Positions 37,101-46,101 of a stretch of DNA of 64,000 nt are shown here, one piece after another. The translations under genes and the position numbers were made by a program. The notes beneath the pieces are model-generated. The model was not told the DNA's origin and ran no database searches. It worked only from the letters and a program-made list of their open reading frames with translations. The first letter of the stretch is position 1; each line of letters begins with the position of its first letter. Location: assembly GCF_000092845.1 (NCBI RefSeq), contig NC_014150.1:2851510-2915509 (forward strand), given 5' to 3'. The DNA comes from Brachyspira murdochii DSM 12563. Lineage in GTDB: Bacteria > Spirochaetota > Brachyspiria > Brachyspirales > Brachyspiraceae.

Positions 37101-37507
37101 TATCTTAATACATAGAGTTTTGCATGAGTTTTATCGTTTGCACTTCTTATTTCAAGGGAGGAGTTTTGGCATTTTTCTTTAAATAGTTCCAATACTGTTT
37201 TATTGTTTGGATTTTTATTTAATTCACTAATTGTATACTCTATAAAGTCATTAAATTCTTCTTTATTTGTTTTTGTATTATTTTGATTATAATTAATATA
37301 TAAACACTGAATTTTAGGGTCAATATTCATACCCATGATAATTTTGACATTTGCTTTAAAAAATGTTTCTCTAGCTGTTTTGTCGTTTGATATATCATAA
37401 AATGCACTATAACTGCAGTAAGCAGAGAGTATTCCTATTTCTTTAATATTTTCTTCAGTTTTAAAAATTTCAAAAACTTTAGTATTAACATTATCCAATA
37501 TTTTCAT
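34154..37507 (-). CDS. PLD-domain SNF2-type helicase (defence-associated family)
   Basis: A 1117-residue protein. The first 200 residues form a phospholipase-D-like nuclease domain with DKTHAKLYVL and IIGSSNFSREGL (HxK and the SSN motif). A SNF2-type helicase follows: DVVGLGKSIIAS (Walker A), IIIDEAHRFVN (DEAH), LLTATPMHNTTSD, then, after a long charged insert, IIFTEFKDTADYLYE and RVIQRVGRINRIGK (motif VI). Related PLD-helicase proteins occur in restriction and anti-phage islands. It stands alone here, convergent with the Sao operon. No partner methylase adjoins it, so it may act by itself or be left over from a larger locus. Confidence 0.82.
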   Translation of the reverse strand: MKILDNVNTKVFEIFKTEENIKEIGILSAYCSYSAFYDISNDKTARETFFKANVKIIMGMNIDPKIQCLYINYNQNNTKTNKEEFNDFIEYTISELNKNPNNKTVLELFKEKCQNSSLEIRSANDKTHAKLYVLRYNDKSTIKKMHGCAIIGSSNFSREGLHQRKEINAYTEDGFEDFYNFFQDEWKNTSSILDKENEKEFFDRVGIKDKEEIKQNNNEAEETTKHATPYEIYLKVIYEYFNFFTNEKLLFTPKDFNYSNYKYQIDAIKSGIKSIMTYGGVLISDVVGLGKSIIASAIAKNLIEMKAAEEIIIVSPPKIIYSWENYNTEFKLNAVIKSVGKLDELYEYVKNHKKTRLIIIDEAHRFVNSKTESYNIIKNICSANKVMLLTATPMHNTTSDIFSLIDIFDRMLTTDKSIAEIKSSILKEERIIKSKYKKDDNEKETKEKIKDISKQILGLINPIIIRRTRKDLKEDLEYRKDLEEQKTEFNNVEDPKLHDYNLGDISKLYSDTFEKITPNDDEYNNKGNDKTLFDDNNNSTEINNNKFKAVRYEPLTYLKYTTIEEKKNADKIIEYVYGENINADFASTSSRNLTKFMKHLLVRRFESSLYAFKKSIDNMIDKYENIKTWINKDLYPIYKKGDTLYIEDFFSYNNENADDENDIEYDEVLDFNKTNKKIKDVKIIENVKEVLEDKFFEDFENDLKILKQIKKDWDNISSDKDKKFIKLIEELKKFKKENDKRKIIIFTEFKDTADYLYESVYKDDELRELFKPIKSTSQSKNRDIIAANFDASLNTDKQEDDYFLLIATDTLSEGINLHRAGIIINYDIPYNPTRVIQRVGRINRIGKKLFDKIYIHNFIPRLEAQKDIKNWQISNFKLNLINAIFGNDTKILKKDDEINSLFSLKRENEILTDDDVSWDNEYRDIYNKIKNDDKLLERIKSIENNIVIRRESNFSGLLEIIQSKNGVFGSLLKNSKIDFNIENIFKTLKADKNEKYIPPSENIKNFEDELKRRKNIKKSTSSHSALNNFYQYLDNDEERDYVKKLISITENKYLSDKTIKEIEKALKSKSGCSVGILQNIISSDEVNEKFNYSSNNLQSIYEDSYLIVKEEFSKYSN

Positions 37508-37591
37508 AAATATATTCCATATTCAAGTTTAAAAAATATTATAACATTAAATATCTTTTTTATGAAGTATAGAATATTGTTAATAATAGTG

Positions 37592-37848
37592 TATCCCTAA
37601 ACAAATATAGTTTGTCAAAATTAATTTTTTAATTTTAAATGTTTACAGGTGCCCTTACGAAGTACACAGCATGACAAAGCTATGTGCTGTATTTTTAGCC
37701 CAAATTTTAGGTGTTCCATATATTTAATACATATATTTAAAATATAAAGTTCTAGCAATTGCATTTTTAGTGAAACGTGCATGTGGCAAAAACTTTGGCT
37801 AAGCCCGCAGAGAGTGTGCGGCAAAAAAGTTGATAATACTTATCAAAA
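37592..37848. repeat. Intergenic element R2 copy
   Basis: This fills most of the gap between the helicase start and the end of the lipoprotein gene. It begins TATCCCTAAACAAATATAG, then TTTGTCAAAATTAATTTTTT, as do copies at 45771 and 46966. Its right half, read in reverse, matches 18291-18420 (ATATAAAGTTCTAGCAATTG here). A small minus-strand ORF at 37621-37824 lies wholly within the repeat and is not called a gene. Confidence 0.55.
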
Positions 37849-37849
37849 A

Positions 37850-39283
37850 TTAATCCACACTGTATTCAGCTTCACTGTCTCCGCTTATAACAAATCTGTA
37901 TGGGTTGGTAGGGAGTATTTTTATTAAATAGTTATATAATAGTGTAGAGCTTTGAAGAACATTGTTATTTGTATTATAATAAAAATATTTAGGATAATCC
38001 AGTACATATTCATAATAAGGGTTATTTTTAGAGCTTACAAGTTCTCCTATTTTATTATTAACTTTCCAAAGAAAATATACTGATTTGTCGGTAAAGTAAT
38101 TGGTCTGAGGGCTGTTTAATACATATGAAAAGAAATCAGATGATTTTAAATAATCATAATTTTTATATGAGTTCATAGCTGATTTATAATTTTCAAATAT
38201 ATCTTCTATATTCTGTATATTATTAGTCATATATCTTAAATAGCTCCAGCCCACTATAGGTCCGTAGTATGTATCATATCTTACTAAAGCCCAATCCTCT
38301 CTTTCTCTTTCTTTAGCATTGTATACATTAGTTTTATTTAATACAGTTACAAAATCATAATTATATAGTTTGTAAAGCTCTTTTTCTGTTCCTGAAGTTA
38401 CAGCAGGTATTCTGTCTCTTATGATAATACCATTTCCTATTACATAATATTCTTCTTCATATGCAGCTTTTATTCCGTCTATTCTGTTTTTGACAGCTTC
38501 TACGGTATCATCATAGTTTTTTTTCTCATTAGCAGTTAAAGTAAATGGAAGAACATCTGGAAAATATGCTTTATTATTTAATATGCTTTCTTGCAGTACA
38601 CTTGTTCTGTAGCGTTCAGAAAATCTTTTTAGGTATGTTATGTTAGTTATAAATTTTGCTTTATCATTTTCATTTTCTATATTACTGAATCTGTGCCTTA
38701 TACTAAAGTAGTAGGCAAAATCTTTTAATGGAAAAGCACTTTCTTCATCTTGGAGTATTCTGTCGAAAGTATATCCGTTAAAAGAGTAATTGCCGTCTTT
38801 TACAATAATTCCTAACTGACTGTATATATTATTTAAAGAAGCTGTGAGATTTGTAACATTATCATCGTTATTCTCTTCGCCTTCAACTATACCTTCTGAT
38901 AATAGCTGCGTATAAAACTCTTCTATATATGAAGGTTCATTTTCTACCATATATATTAAAGCCTGACCTAGTAAATAAGATGCCTCGCTTTCATAATAAC
39001 TTGAAGGATATGTGAATAAAAACCTTGCCAAAGTCTCAAAACCTTCTTTGTAGTTTGATGATAATATTTGATTTCTTCCTTTAATGAAGGCTGTTAATTC
39101 ATTATATGGAGATTGGGCATTTTCTTCTTCAGTTTTAGGCAGTGTTTTTAAGAAATCTCCCAAAGGTCCGTAATCCTCTGTTTTTTCTATTGTTTTTAAT
39201 TTTTGGTATTCATTTATAGATTTTGTTACTTTGCATGATATTAATATACATGCAGCCATTAATATTAATAAAATTTTTTTCAT
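37850..39283 (-). CDS. Lipoprotein with repeat-like helices and SH3-like segment
   Basis: A 477-residue predicted lipoprotein with a signal peptide ending CILISC (Cys17). Its first half looks like TPR-type helices (EGFETLARFLFTYPSSYYES, EASYLLGQALIYM). A later stretch (NVYNAKEREREDWALVRYDT, then YYGPIVGWSYLRYM) reads like an SH3-type beta domain. No family is recognised. Its start codon overlaps the stop of ptsI by 4 bases (ATGA), so it is translated with the PTS enzyme, an odd pairing. A structural or assembly role at the envelope is possible. Confidence 0.75.
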   Translation of the reverse strand: MKKILLILMAACILISCKVTKSINEYQKLKTIEKTEDYGPLGDFLKTLPKTEEENAQSPYNELTAFIKGRNQILSSNYKEGFETLARFLFTYPSSYYESEASYLLGQALIYMVENEPSYIEEFYTQLLSEGIVEGEENNDDNVTNLTASLNNIYSQLGIIVKDGNYSFNGYTFDRILQDEESAFPLKDFAYYFSIRHRFSNIENENDKAKFITNITYLKRFSERYRTSVLQESILNNKAYFPDVLPFTLTANEKKNYDDTVEAVKNRIDGIKAAYEEEYYVIGNGIIIRDRIPAVTSGTEKELYKLYNYDFVTVLNKTNVYNAKEREREDWALVRYDTYYGPIVGWSYLRYMTNNIQNIEDIFENYKSAMNSYKNYDYLKSSDFFSYVLNSPQTNYFTDKSVYFLWKVNNKIGELVSSKNNPYYEYVLDYPKYFYYNTNNNVLQSSTLLYNYLIKILPTNPYRFVISGDSEAEYSVD

Positions 39284-41046
39284 TCACTTATGCCTTTATA
39301 ATTTTTTATATCTATTTTTTTAATAAAACTATTTAAAATTGATTTAGAAAAATTGTTGTCGCATTTTTCAAGCATTTCATTTACCAATTTTGTGCATTCT
39401 TCTATAGTTATACTTCTTATGAGATTTTTTATTTTAGCAATAGAAGTAACAGACATAGAAAGTTCCCTTATTCCAAGACCAAGAAGAACAGGAATATACA
39501 TAGCAACACCAGCCATCTCTCCGCATAATGTTATAGGCTTATTACTCTTATTGGCTGTTTCTATTACTCTTTTTAATACTCTTAAAACAGATATATCTAT
39601 AGGGTTGTATAAATATGATAATTTCTCGTTAGTTCTGTCGCAGGCCATCATATATTGAACCAAATCATTAGAACCTATTGATATAAAGTCGGCTTCTTTT
39701 ATTATCAGGTCTATTATTACAGCAGCAGAAGGCGTTTCTATTAAAACTCCTATTTTTATATTTTCATTAAATGGCTGATTTTCGTTTCTCAATTCTTCTT
39801 TTATACTTTCAATAAATCTTTTAGTTTCGATAAACTCTTCTAAAGTGCTTATCATAGGAATCATAATTTCTATATTTCCATAATGTGAAGCTCTTAGTAA
39901 TGCTTTTATCTGGTCTTTAAATAACTGTCTGTTTGATAAGCAGAATCTTATAGCACGCCAGCCTAAAAAAGGATTATCTTCTTTAAAATTAAGCCCTAAA
40001 GCAGGAGATATTTTATCACCTCCTATATCTAAAGTCCTTATTATAACTCTTCCTTTCATTTTTGAGGCTATATTTTTATATACTTTGAATTGAACTTCTT
40101 CGCTAGGAAGTGTTGTAGCAATATCTTCTTCTGAAAAGATATATAAAAACTCCGTTCTATATAATCCTATTGAATCTATACCATGTTTTAATAAATTTTC
40201 TGTCTCTTCTGGGATATCTATATTGGCATGAACTTTTATTTCTATATTATCTTTTGTCAATGCTTTTTCTTTTGCATCTATTATAGACTGTTCTTTAAAT
40301 TGTTTTATATTTTCTGTAAGTATAGTGTAGTTGGCTATGTCTTTTTCATTTGGATTCATAATTACAATATTACTTCTGCAGTCTATAATTATTTTTCTTC
40401 CGTTTTTTATTTTGCTTGATATATCTGCTATATTAAATATAGTTGTTATGCTAAATGATTTTGCAAGTATAGCAGCATGCGAAGTATATCCGCCGCTTTC
40501 TATTATAAATCCAGATACTCCTATACTCTTAAACTTTAGTACGTCGCTTGGAGTAAGTGTTTTTGCTATTATAATACAATTTTCTGGTATTTGAGAGTAA
40601 TCTCCTGAATTAGGCTGTATTAGATTTCTTATTAGTCTTGATTTTATGTCTGCTATATCACTGCTTCTTTCGGAGAGCATTTTATTATTAACAGAAGACA
40701 GTTTATCAAGATATCCAGATATTATTGTGTCGTATATATGCTCTACATTAAATAGTTTTTCTTTTACTTCTTCTTTAACCTGTCTTATTATTACTCTGTC
40801 CTGAAGCATTAATATATGTGTATAGAGAATATTTTTAATATTATTATCCACATGATTTTGAAGCTGTTCAATTTCTTCTATTGATTTTTTAATAGCTTCA
40901 TCAAATCTTTTATATTCATCTTCTACATCACTTTCTTCGATTTTATAAACTGGGGTACTTAGCGAAGGTGTATAAAGAAAAGAATTTCCTATTGCAACAT
41001 CATCACCTACGCCATTACCGTTTAATATCGTTCTTTTATCAGGCAT
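39280..41046 (-). CDS. ptsI: Phosphoenolpyruvate-protein phosphotransferase (PTS enzyme I)
   Basis: A 588-residue enzyme I. The phosphorylated His lies in GGYTSHAAILAKS (near 191), where most enzymes have GGRTSHTAI. The C-terminal PEP domain has IGLYRTEFLYIF, RTLDIGGDK, FLGWRAIRFCL, SIGSNDLVQYMMACDR and TLCGEMAGV. It passes phosphate from PEP to HPr, but no HPr or sugar-specific enzyme II gene is near. The Arg-to-Tyr change before the active His is unusual, though the His itself is kept. It is followed by a lipoprotein gene overlapping by 4 bases. Confidence 0.93.
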   Translation of the reverse strand: MPDKRTILNGNGVGDDVAIGNSFLYTPSLSTPVYKIEESDVEDEYKRFDEAIKKSIEEIEQLQNHVDNNIKNILYTHILMLQDRVIIRQVKEEVKEKLFNVEHIYDTIISGYLDKLSSVNNKMLSERSSDIADIKSRLIRNLIQPNSGDYSQIPENCIIIAKTLTPSDVLKFKSIGVSGFIIESGGYTSHAAILAKSFSITTIFNIADISSKIKNGRKIIIDCRSNIVIMNPNEKDIANYTILTENIKQFKEQSIIDAKEKALTKDNIEIKVHANIDIPEETENLLKHGIDSIGLYRTEFLYIFSEEDIATTLPSEEVQFKVYKNIASKMKGRVIIRTLDIGGDKISPALGLNFKEDNPFLGWRAIRFCLSNRQLFKDQIKALLRASHYGNIEIMIPMISTLEEFIETKRFIESIKEELRNENQPFNENIKIGVLIETPSAAVIIDLIIKEADFISIGSNDLVQYMMACDRTNEKLSYLYNPIDISVLRVLKRVIETANKSNKPITLCGEMAGVAMYIPVLLGLGIRELSMSVTSIAKIKNLIRSITIEECTKLVNEMLEKCDNNFSKSILNSFIKKIDIKNYKGISE

Positions 41047-41242
41047 AGAAACTCCGATATTATGTTAATTAATAGTAAAGATTATATTATAAATGTATAA
41101 TATTTTCAATAGTAAATTTATTATAAGCAGTAATATTTTATATATGTATGATATGTATATATGAAAAAACTATTTAATTTTAAAAATTGTGAATCTGATT
41201 TATGCGGAAGATAAAACGTATGTAATACTTGAATTATAAACA

Positions 41243-41291
41243 AATAGAGCTATTTAAAACTTTATATATTTATTTTTTAAACAACTCTATT
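41243..41291 (-). terminator. Possible terminator of mtnN
   Basis: AATAGAG (41243-41249) and CTCTATT (41285-41291) are inverted arms with A/T-rich inner pairing (TTTAAAAC and TTTTTTAAAC). It lies just downstream of mtnN on its strand; the following T run is short. Confidence 0.35.
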
Positions 41292-41305
41292 ATTTATTTT
41301 GAAAA

Positions 41306-42022
41306 TTATTTCATATTCTCAAGCATTTCTACTACTATTTTCATAGAGTTTTGAGCAGATTTTACTACAAATTTAGGAAAATCTGCTACAGCATCGCTGT
41401 CAGCCTTATCGGATAATGAACGTATTACAACAAAAGGTATTTTATACATCAAAGCAGCATGAGCCACAGCAGCTCCTTCCATTTCTATAGCACCTGCTTT
41501 AAATTTATTATGTATCTGCTTAACTTTTTCATTATTACCTACAAATTGGTCTCCTGTAGCTATAGTGTCAATATATATTCTATTATCTGTAATAACTTTT
41601 TGTGCAGATTTTTCAGCAAGTTCTATTAATGATTTATCGGCAGGATAATAATTTTTATCATAGCCTTTTACAAGTACAGTAAGTTCATCTCCGTCTAAAT
41701 CGCTTGTGTCGAAATCATGCTCTATTAAATCTTTTGATATTACTATATCAGATATATCGTAATTTGGATTTCCAGAACCAGCAACACCAGTAAATATTAT
41801 TTTTTCTACATTAAATCTTTCTATGGCTATAGTTGTAGCAATGGCAGCATTAACTTTTCCTATTCCAGATTTTAATAATACCACATTTTTTCCGCATAAT
41901 ACCCCTTTATAATAAGTAATGTTAGCTATTTCAATTTCTTCTATGTTTTCTATCATACCTTTAAAATTGGTTATTTCAGAATCCATAGCTCCTATTATAG
42001 CAATTCTTTTTACCTCAGACAT
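41306..42022 (-). CDS. mtnN: 5'-methylthioadenosine/S-adenosylhomocysteine nucleosidase
   Basis: A 238-residue MTA/SAH nucleosidase. RIAIIGAMDSEITNF (6-20) with the catalytic Glu region, GIGKVNAAIATTIAIERF, FTGVAGSGN, and the C-terminal EMEGAAVAHAALMYKIPFVV then RSLSDKAD give the active site. It removes adenine from methylthioadenosine and S-adenosylhomocysteine, feeding methyl-cycle recycling. It is a single gene; GAGGAG lies before the ATG. Confidence 0.95.
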   Translation of the reverse strand: MSEVKRIAIIGAMDSEITNFKGMIENIEEIEIANITYYKGVLCGKNVVLLKSGIGKVNAAIATTIAIERFNVEKIIFTGVAGSGNPNYDISDIVISKDLIEHDFDTSDLDGDELTVLVKGYDKNYYPADKSLIELAEKSAQKVITDNRIYIDTIATGDQFVGNNEKVKQIHNKFKAGAIEMEGAAVAHAALMYKIPFVVIRSLSDKADSDAVADFPKFVVKSAQNSMKIVVEMLENMK

Positions 42023-42221
42023 AAAATAATCTCCTCAAAATAAGATAATATATAACATTATACATTAAAAATATTTTTTTATAAACTTATTATTTTATTT
42101 TTTTATTATATAGATAAATATAATACTTAATTAGTTTATTAGATGTTTTAAAAAATAAATAATTTTATTGTCATGAAAAAATAAAATGTTAAAATATTAA
42201 AAAAATATATATATAACTTTT

Positions 42222-43862
42222 ATGAGCATAGATATGAATATAACAAAACAAATTAATTCTGATATATTAATAGTAGGAGGAGGCATAGCTGGTCTTATTT
42301 CTGCCGAAAGAGCATTAAAGATTTTTAAAAATGTATGCATTGCTACTACTGGAAAAATTTGCGGCGGTGCTTCTTATTTTCCTCTTAAAGCTACATTAGG
42401 TATACAAGTTACAAAAGATAAAAATGATTATAATAAATATTATGAAGACATTACAAATATGGGTAAAGGTGTTGAAAATAAAGAGCTTATAAAAACATAT
42501 ATAAAAAATATTAAAAGAAATATTCATTTATTAAAAAAAGTAGGATTCAAACCTTGGCTTAGAAAAGATAAAAGACCTGCATGTTTTGCTAAATATTCAA
42601 GAGATATTTTTCTTATTAATAATTGGAATGGGGCTAGAGAAAGAGCAAAAAAGATATTTAGAAAAAATAAAAGACTAAAAATATTTGAAAACTCTTTATT
42701 AATAAGAATTATAAAAAATAATGATAAAGTGATAGGGGCGGTATTTCAAAATAATAATAATTTTTTCTTTATAAAGTCTAAAGTAATAATTTTAGCTGCT
42801 GGAGGAATTGCAGGAAATTATAAAAATAGCTTGTATCCCAAAAATATTAATGGTGCCGCTCTTACTGCAGCCTTAGATGCTGGAGCTTCGGCACAGAATA
42901 TGGAGTTTATACAGTTTATACCAGCGTATTTGAAACCTAAATATAATGTTTTATTCGGAGAGCATACACTTAAATATTGTACTGCTATGTATGATACAGA
43001 AAATAGATTAATTTTAGACGCTGAAACCGACGAAGAAAATAAAAAACTATTTATTGAAAGAAGTGCTTATGCTCCTTTCAGTAATGATTTTGAGAGCAGA
43101 AAAGTAGATTTTAAAATATCATCTGATGGAGTAAAATTAAAATATTCTGAAGATTTATATAAAGATAAAGAAGAGTTTTACACAGTATATTTGGATTGGC
43201 TTAAAAAAGATATAGGAATAGATTTAGTAAAAGATGAAACTGTAATAACGCATTTTGCTCATAGCTGTAATGGAGGTATAAAAATAGACAGCAATGCATT
43301 TACAGGTGTTGATGGTTTATATGCAGTAGGGGAGATATCATCATGTATAGAAGGGGCTAACAGATTAGGCGGCAATTCTGTGGGAGGGGCTTTAGTATTT
43401 GCAGATAATGCTGTAAAAAATGCTTATGAATATATTAAACAAAACAATTTCAATGATTTTGATAATATAAAATTAGATTATAAAGAGATTAATGATTGGA
43501 TTAATAATATTTCAAAAGATGATAAAGAAAATAATATTACAAAGATTGAAGTCTTAAAAAATATAAGAGAAATAGCAAGTGAGTATTTATCTGTTGTAAG
43601 AAACAAAGAAAAAATAAATACTGCCATTAATAAACTTGAAGAGATTAGAAGTAATTACAGTATAAAAGAAAATATTAATAAAGGTTCTATTGAAGTTTAT
43701 TTAATAATTGAAGCTGTAAAAATATTAGCTTTAAGTATGCTTGAAAGGGAAGAGAGCAGAGGTGCACATTACAGAGAAGATTTTGATTTTTCATTAGATA
43801 AAGTGTACAAACTTGAAGTAAGACGTGAGAACAATAAAACAATAATAGATAAGAAATATTAA
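42222..43862 (+). CDS. FAD-dependent oxidoreductase (fumarate reductase / L-aspartate oxidase-like)
   Basis: A 546-residue flavoprotein. The FAD-binding SDILIVGGGIAGLISAERAL begins near residue 13. FAHSCNGGIKIDSNAFTGVD then GLYAVGEISSCIEGANRLGG and NSVGGALVFA are the second FAD block of the succinate/fumarate/aspartate oxidase family. The His-x-x-x-x-GG substrate segment is present. It is close to NadB in length, but nadA and nadC are not adjacent, so fumarate reductase-like or another substrate remains open. No good ribosome site precedes the ATG. Confidence 0.82.
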   Translation: MSIDMNITKQINSDILIVGGGIAGLISAERALKIFKNVCIATTGKICGGASYFPLKATLGIQVTKDKNDYNKYYEDITNMGKGVENKELIKTYIKNIKRNIHLLKKVGFKPWLRKDKRPACFAKYSRDIFLINNWNGARERAKKIFRKNKRLKIFENSLLIRIIKNNDKVIGAVFQNNNNFFFIKSKVIILAAGGIAGNYKNSLYPKNINGAALTAALDAGASAQNMEFIQFIPAYLKPKYNVLFGEHTLKYCTAMYDTENRLILDAETDEENKKLFIERSAYAPFSNDFESRKVDFKISSDGVKLKYSEDLYKDKEEFYTVYLDWLKKDIGIDLVKDETVITHFAHSCNGGIKIDSNAFTGVDGLYAVGEISSCIEGANRLGGNSVGGALVFADNAVKNAYEYIKQNNFNDFDNIKLDYKEINDWINNISKDDKENNITKIEVLKNIREIASEYLSVVRNKEKINTAINKLEEIRSNYSIKENINKGSIEVYLIIEAVKILALSMLEREESRGAHYREDFDFSLDKVYKLEVRRENNKTIIDKKY

Positions 43863-43881
43863 TATATAATTTATCTATTAT

Positions 43882-44226
43882 AAAAAGTAAGCGGAGCTAT
43901 AAGCCGTATTCTGTCATTTAAGGTAAACATTTATCTTGATATTATATCACTATAATATTCTAGCGAGCCACCTGAAACTTAGGAAAAGGGCAATCCGTTT
44001 CTGTTTGCTCTTGCCTCTCATGGGGTTTACACTGCCATTTATGTCGCCACAAATGCGGTATGCTCTTACCATGCCTTTTCACCCTTACCAAATTGGCGGT
44101 ATATTTTCTGCTGCACTTTCCATAGACTTTCGTCTTCAAGCCGTTAGCTTGCATGATGCCCTTTAGAGGTACGGACTTTCCTCAGTATTAGTTACTTAAA
44201 TACCGCGTTTACCCACTCCGCATAGC
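43882..44226 (-). ncRNA. rnpB: RNase P RNA
   Basis: Read on the minus strand it contains GAGGAAAGTCC (44173-44183), the hallmark of conserved region I, and ends near GACAGAATACGGCTTATAG, holding the ACAGAA of region V. The ends pair as GCGGAG and CTCCGC (P1). A T run follows. It is the catalytic RNA that matures tRNA 5' ends. A 64-residue minus-strand ORF inside is not coding. Ends are approximate. Confidence 0.93.
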
Positions 44227-44230
44227 GATT

Positions 44231-44259
44231 ACTCTATTATGAAAATCATAAAATGTCAA
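44231..44259 (-). promoter_or_regulatory. Promoter of rnpB
   Basis: On the minus strand a perfect TTGACA (44254-44259) is followed after 17 bases by TAGAGT (44231-44236, 4 of 6 consensus), giving a start near the proposed RNA 5' end. Confidence 0.5.
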
Positions 44260-44284
44260 TCATAATTTTTTAATATTAAATTAA

Positions 44285-44313
44285 TTGATTTTTTTATATT
44301 TGATTATTATACT
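44285..44313 (+). promoter_or_regulatory. Promoter of the PD-(D/E)XK gene, leaderless geometry
   Basis: TTGATT (44285-44290), a 17-base spacer and TATACT (44308-44313). The ATG at 44320 is only six bases past the -10, so transcription should start at or next to the start codon. No Shine-Dalgarno is possible in so short a leader. Confidence 0.5.
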
Positions 44314-44319
44314 TAATAT

Positions 44320-45750
44320 ATGAATACAGAAATTATTGAAAACACATTATTAACTTTAATAAATGAATTTAAAAAAGATGAAAAAGAAAAATATAATGCA
44401 TTAGAAAATACTATAAAGTCTATACATAAATCATTTTTAGAGGAAGAAGAATTAAAAACGAATATATTAAATAAATTTCTTCCTCAAATAAAAATAGTAA
44501 TAAAAGAAGTAAAAGAGCAAATGAAAAAATATCCTCCGCAGATTTGTATATTTGAGGCAGTAAATTTACAAAGACATGAGAATTATAATAGTAATTTACT
44601 TGCCAATTTTCTTAAAATAAATATAAAGTATGGAGAAAATACTGAATTAAGTTTTGTTAAAGATTTTTTACTATATTTGCATAATAAATTTAATTGGGAT
44701 TATGGATTAAAAAGCATTGAAGAAATAAAGCATTCATATATAAATATAAAAAGAGAAGAAAAAGCAGACACTAGAAGAATAGATTTATTTATATCTTATA
44801 AAAAAGAGTTTGCAATTATTATAGAAAATAAAATATATGCTAAAGAGCAGACAAATCAGTTAGATGATTATTATAAGAATAAGAAAAAAGATAATTATAA
44901 AAACTTGTATATGATTTTTCTCAATCCTTCAGGTTATGAGGCTTCTACTTTATCAGAAGAATCAAAAAAGGAACTTGGAGATAATTTTCAAACATTAAAA
45001 CATAGCGATATAGCTTTATGGCTTGAGAATATTTTAGAAAATGAAAAGTATTATTTTTTGCATGAGAAAAATATTTTATTTAAAGATAATGATAATAAAT
45101 ATATAAGAGATTATAGGCTTTTGAAATCTGCTATGATACAGACTATACATAATGCCAATATGATAAGCAATAATACAGAGGAGCTTGATATGACAAGAGA
45201 AAAAATACAAAACCTATTAAAAGAAAATATTTTTAAAGACATACAAACAGTAGAGGACGCGGAAGAATATGAAAAAATATTTAATAGTGTTAATGAGCTT
45301 TTATATGAAAAGAAAAGAAAAATTATAATAGATAAAATTAACAATATTTATAGATTTACAATGGATATTGTTAATTATTTTATAAAAAATGATATAAAAG
45401 ATTATTATAAATTAAATTATGATGAAATTGTAGATAAAATGTTAGATAATAAAAATCCTTATCCTCATAATATAGAATTTAATACAATAAATGATAGCAA
45501 TATAATTTTAGAGAGTTTTTATCATAAAAATAATAATAATACCCAATTTTATTTCGGTATATACACAGAATCTGAAGATAGTAAAATTAAAATAAAAAAA
45601 TTAGAAGAGAAGATTAATAAAATATTTACTAGATTTGAAGAAGATGAGTATTGGATTTATTGGGCTTATATAGATACAGAAAAAGACAGCCCAGAAGAAA
45701 TTGCTGAGGCTATGATTAATCTTTATAATCTTTTGAAAGAGAATTTATAA
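44320..45750 (+). CDS. PD-(D/E)XK nuclease superfamily protein
   Basis: A 476-residue protein. RRIDLFISYKKEFAIIIENK holds Asp155 and the Glu169-x-Lys171 pair, a PD-(D/E)XK core of the PDDEXK_4 type; EQTNQLDDYYKN follows as in that family. The N-terminal 130 residues are charged helices, with FEAVNLQRHENYNSNLLANF as a conserved-looking lead-in; the C-terminal half is also helical with a beta-rich end. Members of this family are found as solitary nucleases, often near defence genes, and their target is unknown. It seems to be translated from a leaderless message. Confidence 0.75.
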   Translation: MNTEIIENTLLTLINEFKKDEKEKYNALENTIKSIHKSFLEEEELKTNILNKFLPQIKIVIKEVKEQMKKYPPQICIFEAVNLQRHENYNSNLLANFLKINIKYGENTELSFVKDFLLYLHNKFNWDYGLKSIEEIKHSYINIKREEKADTRRIDLFISYKKEFAIIIENKIYAKEQTNQLDDYYKNKKKDNYKNLYMIFLNPSGYEASTLSEESKKELGDNFQTLKHSDIALWLENILENEKYYFLHEKNILFKDNDNKYIRDYRLLKSAMIQTIHNANMISNNTEELDMTREKIQNLLKENIFKDIQTVEDAEEYEKIFNSVNELLYEKKRKIIIDKINNIYRFTMDIVNYFIKNDIKDYYKLNYDEIVDKMLDNKNPYPHNIEFNTINDSNIILESFYHKNNNNTQFYFGIYTESEDSKIKIKKLEEKINKIFTRFEEDEYWIYWAYIDTEKDSPEEIAEAMINLYNLLKENL

Positions 45751-45770
45751 TATTAAATATATACTTATTA

Positions 45771-46080
45771 TATACCTAAACAACTATATTTTGTCAAAAA
45801 TAAATTTTTAAGTTTGTCAACTGATGAACTTTATGTAAATTTTATCTACTTTTTTTGTCGAACAAAAAAGTATCAAAAAACGCACATACTACAGCTTAAT
45901 ATTTTAAGAATATCTATCAAATATAGTGTAATACATAATTTTAGTTCAAAAATGCAGTCTTTCGCGAAGCATATCCGAGTCTGCCGATGATATAGGTTCT
46001 TTGTGACAACAAAAGAACTGGGGTGAGGCACGGCTGTGTGCTTCGCAGCAAAGCTATGCATTATAGTTAAATTTAAAAAT
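45771..46080. repeat. Intergenic element R2 copy with GC-rich core
   Basis: It begins TATACCTAAACAACTATAT, then TTTGTCAAAAATAAATTTTT, as other R2 copies do, and continues into AAAATGCAGTCTTTCGCG, the segment shared with 18421. AACAAAAGAACTGGGGTGAG resembles the CAAAAGAAGTGG core of R1. It fills the 351-base gap between two convergent genes. A minus-strand ORF at 45873-46061 lies inside and is not called. Confidence 0.5.
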
Positions 46081-46101
46081 TTTCAGCACATGCTATATTT
46101 T

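Noticed and set aside
37621-37824. 67-residue minus-strand ORF
   Set aside because: It lies wholly in an R2 repeat copy and has no ribosome site or recognisable domain.
43936-44166. ORFs on both strands within 43936-44166
   Set aside because: The region is RNase P RNA, with its conserved GAGGAAAGTCC and P1 pairing.
45873-46061. 62-residue minus-strand ORF
   Set aside because: It lies within the R2 copy at 45771 and has no support as a gene.
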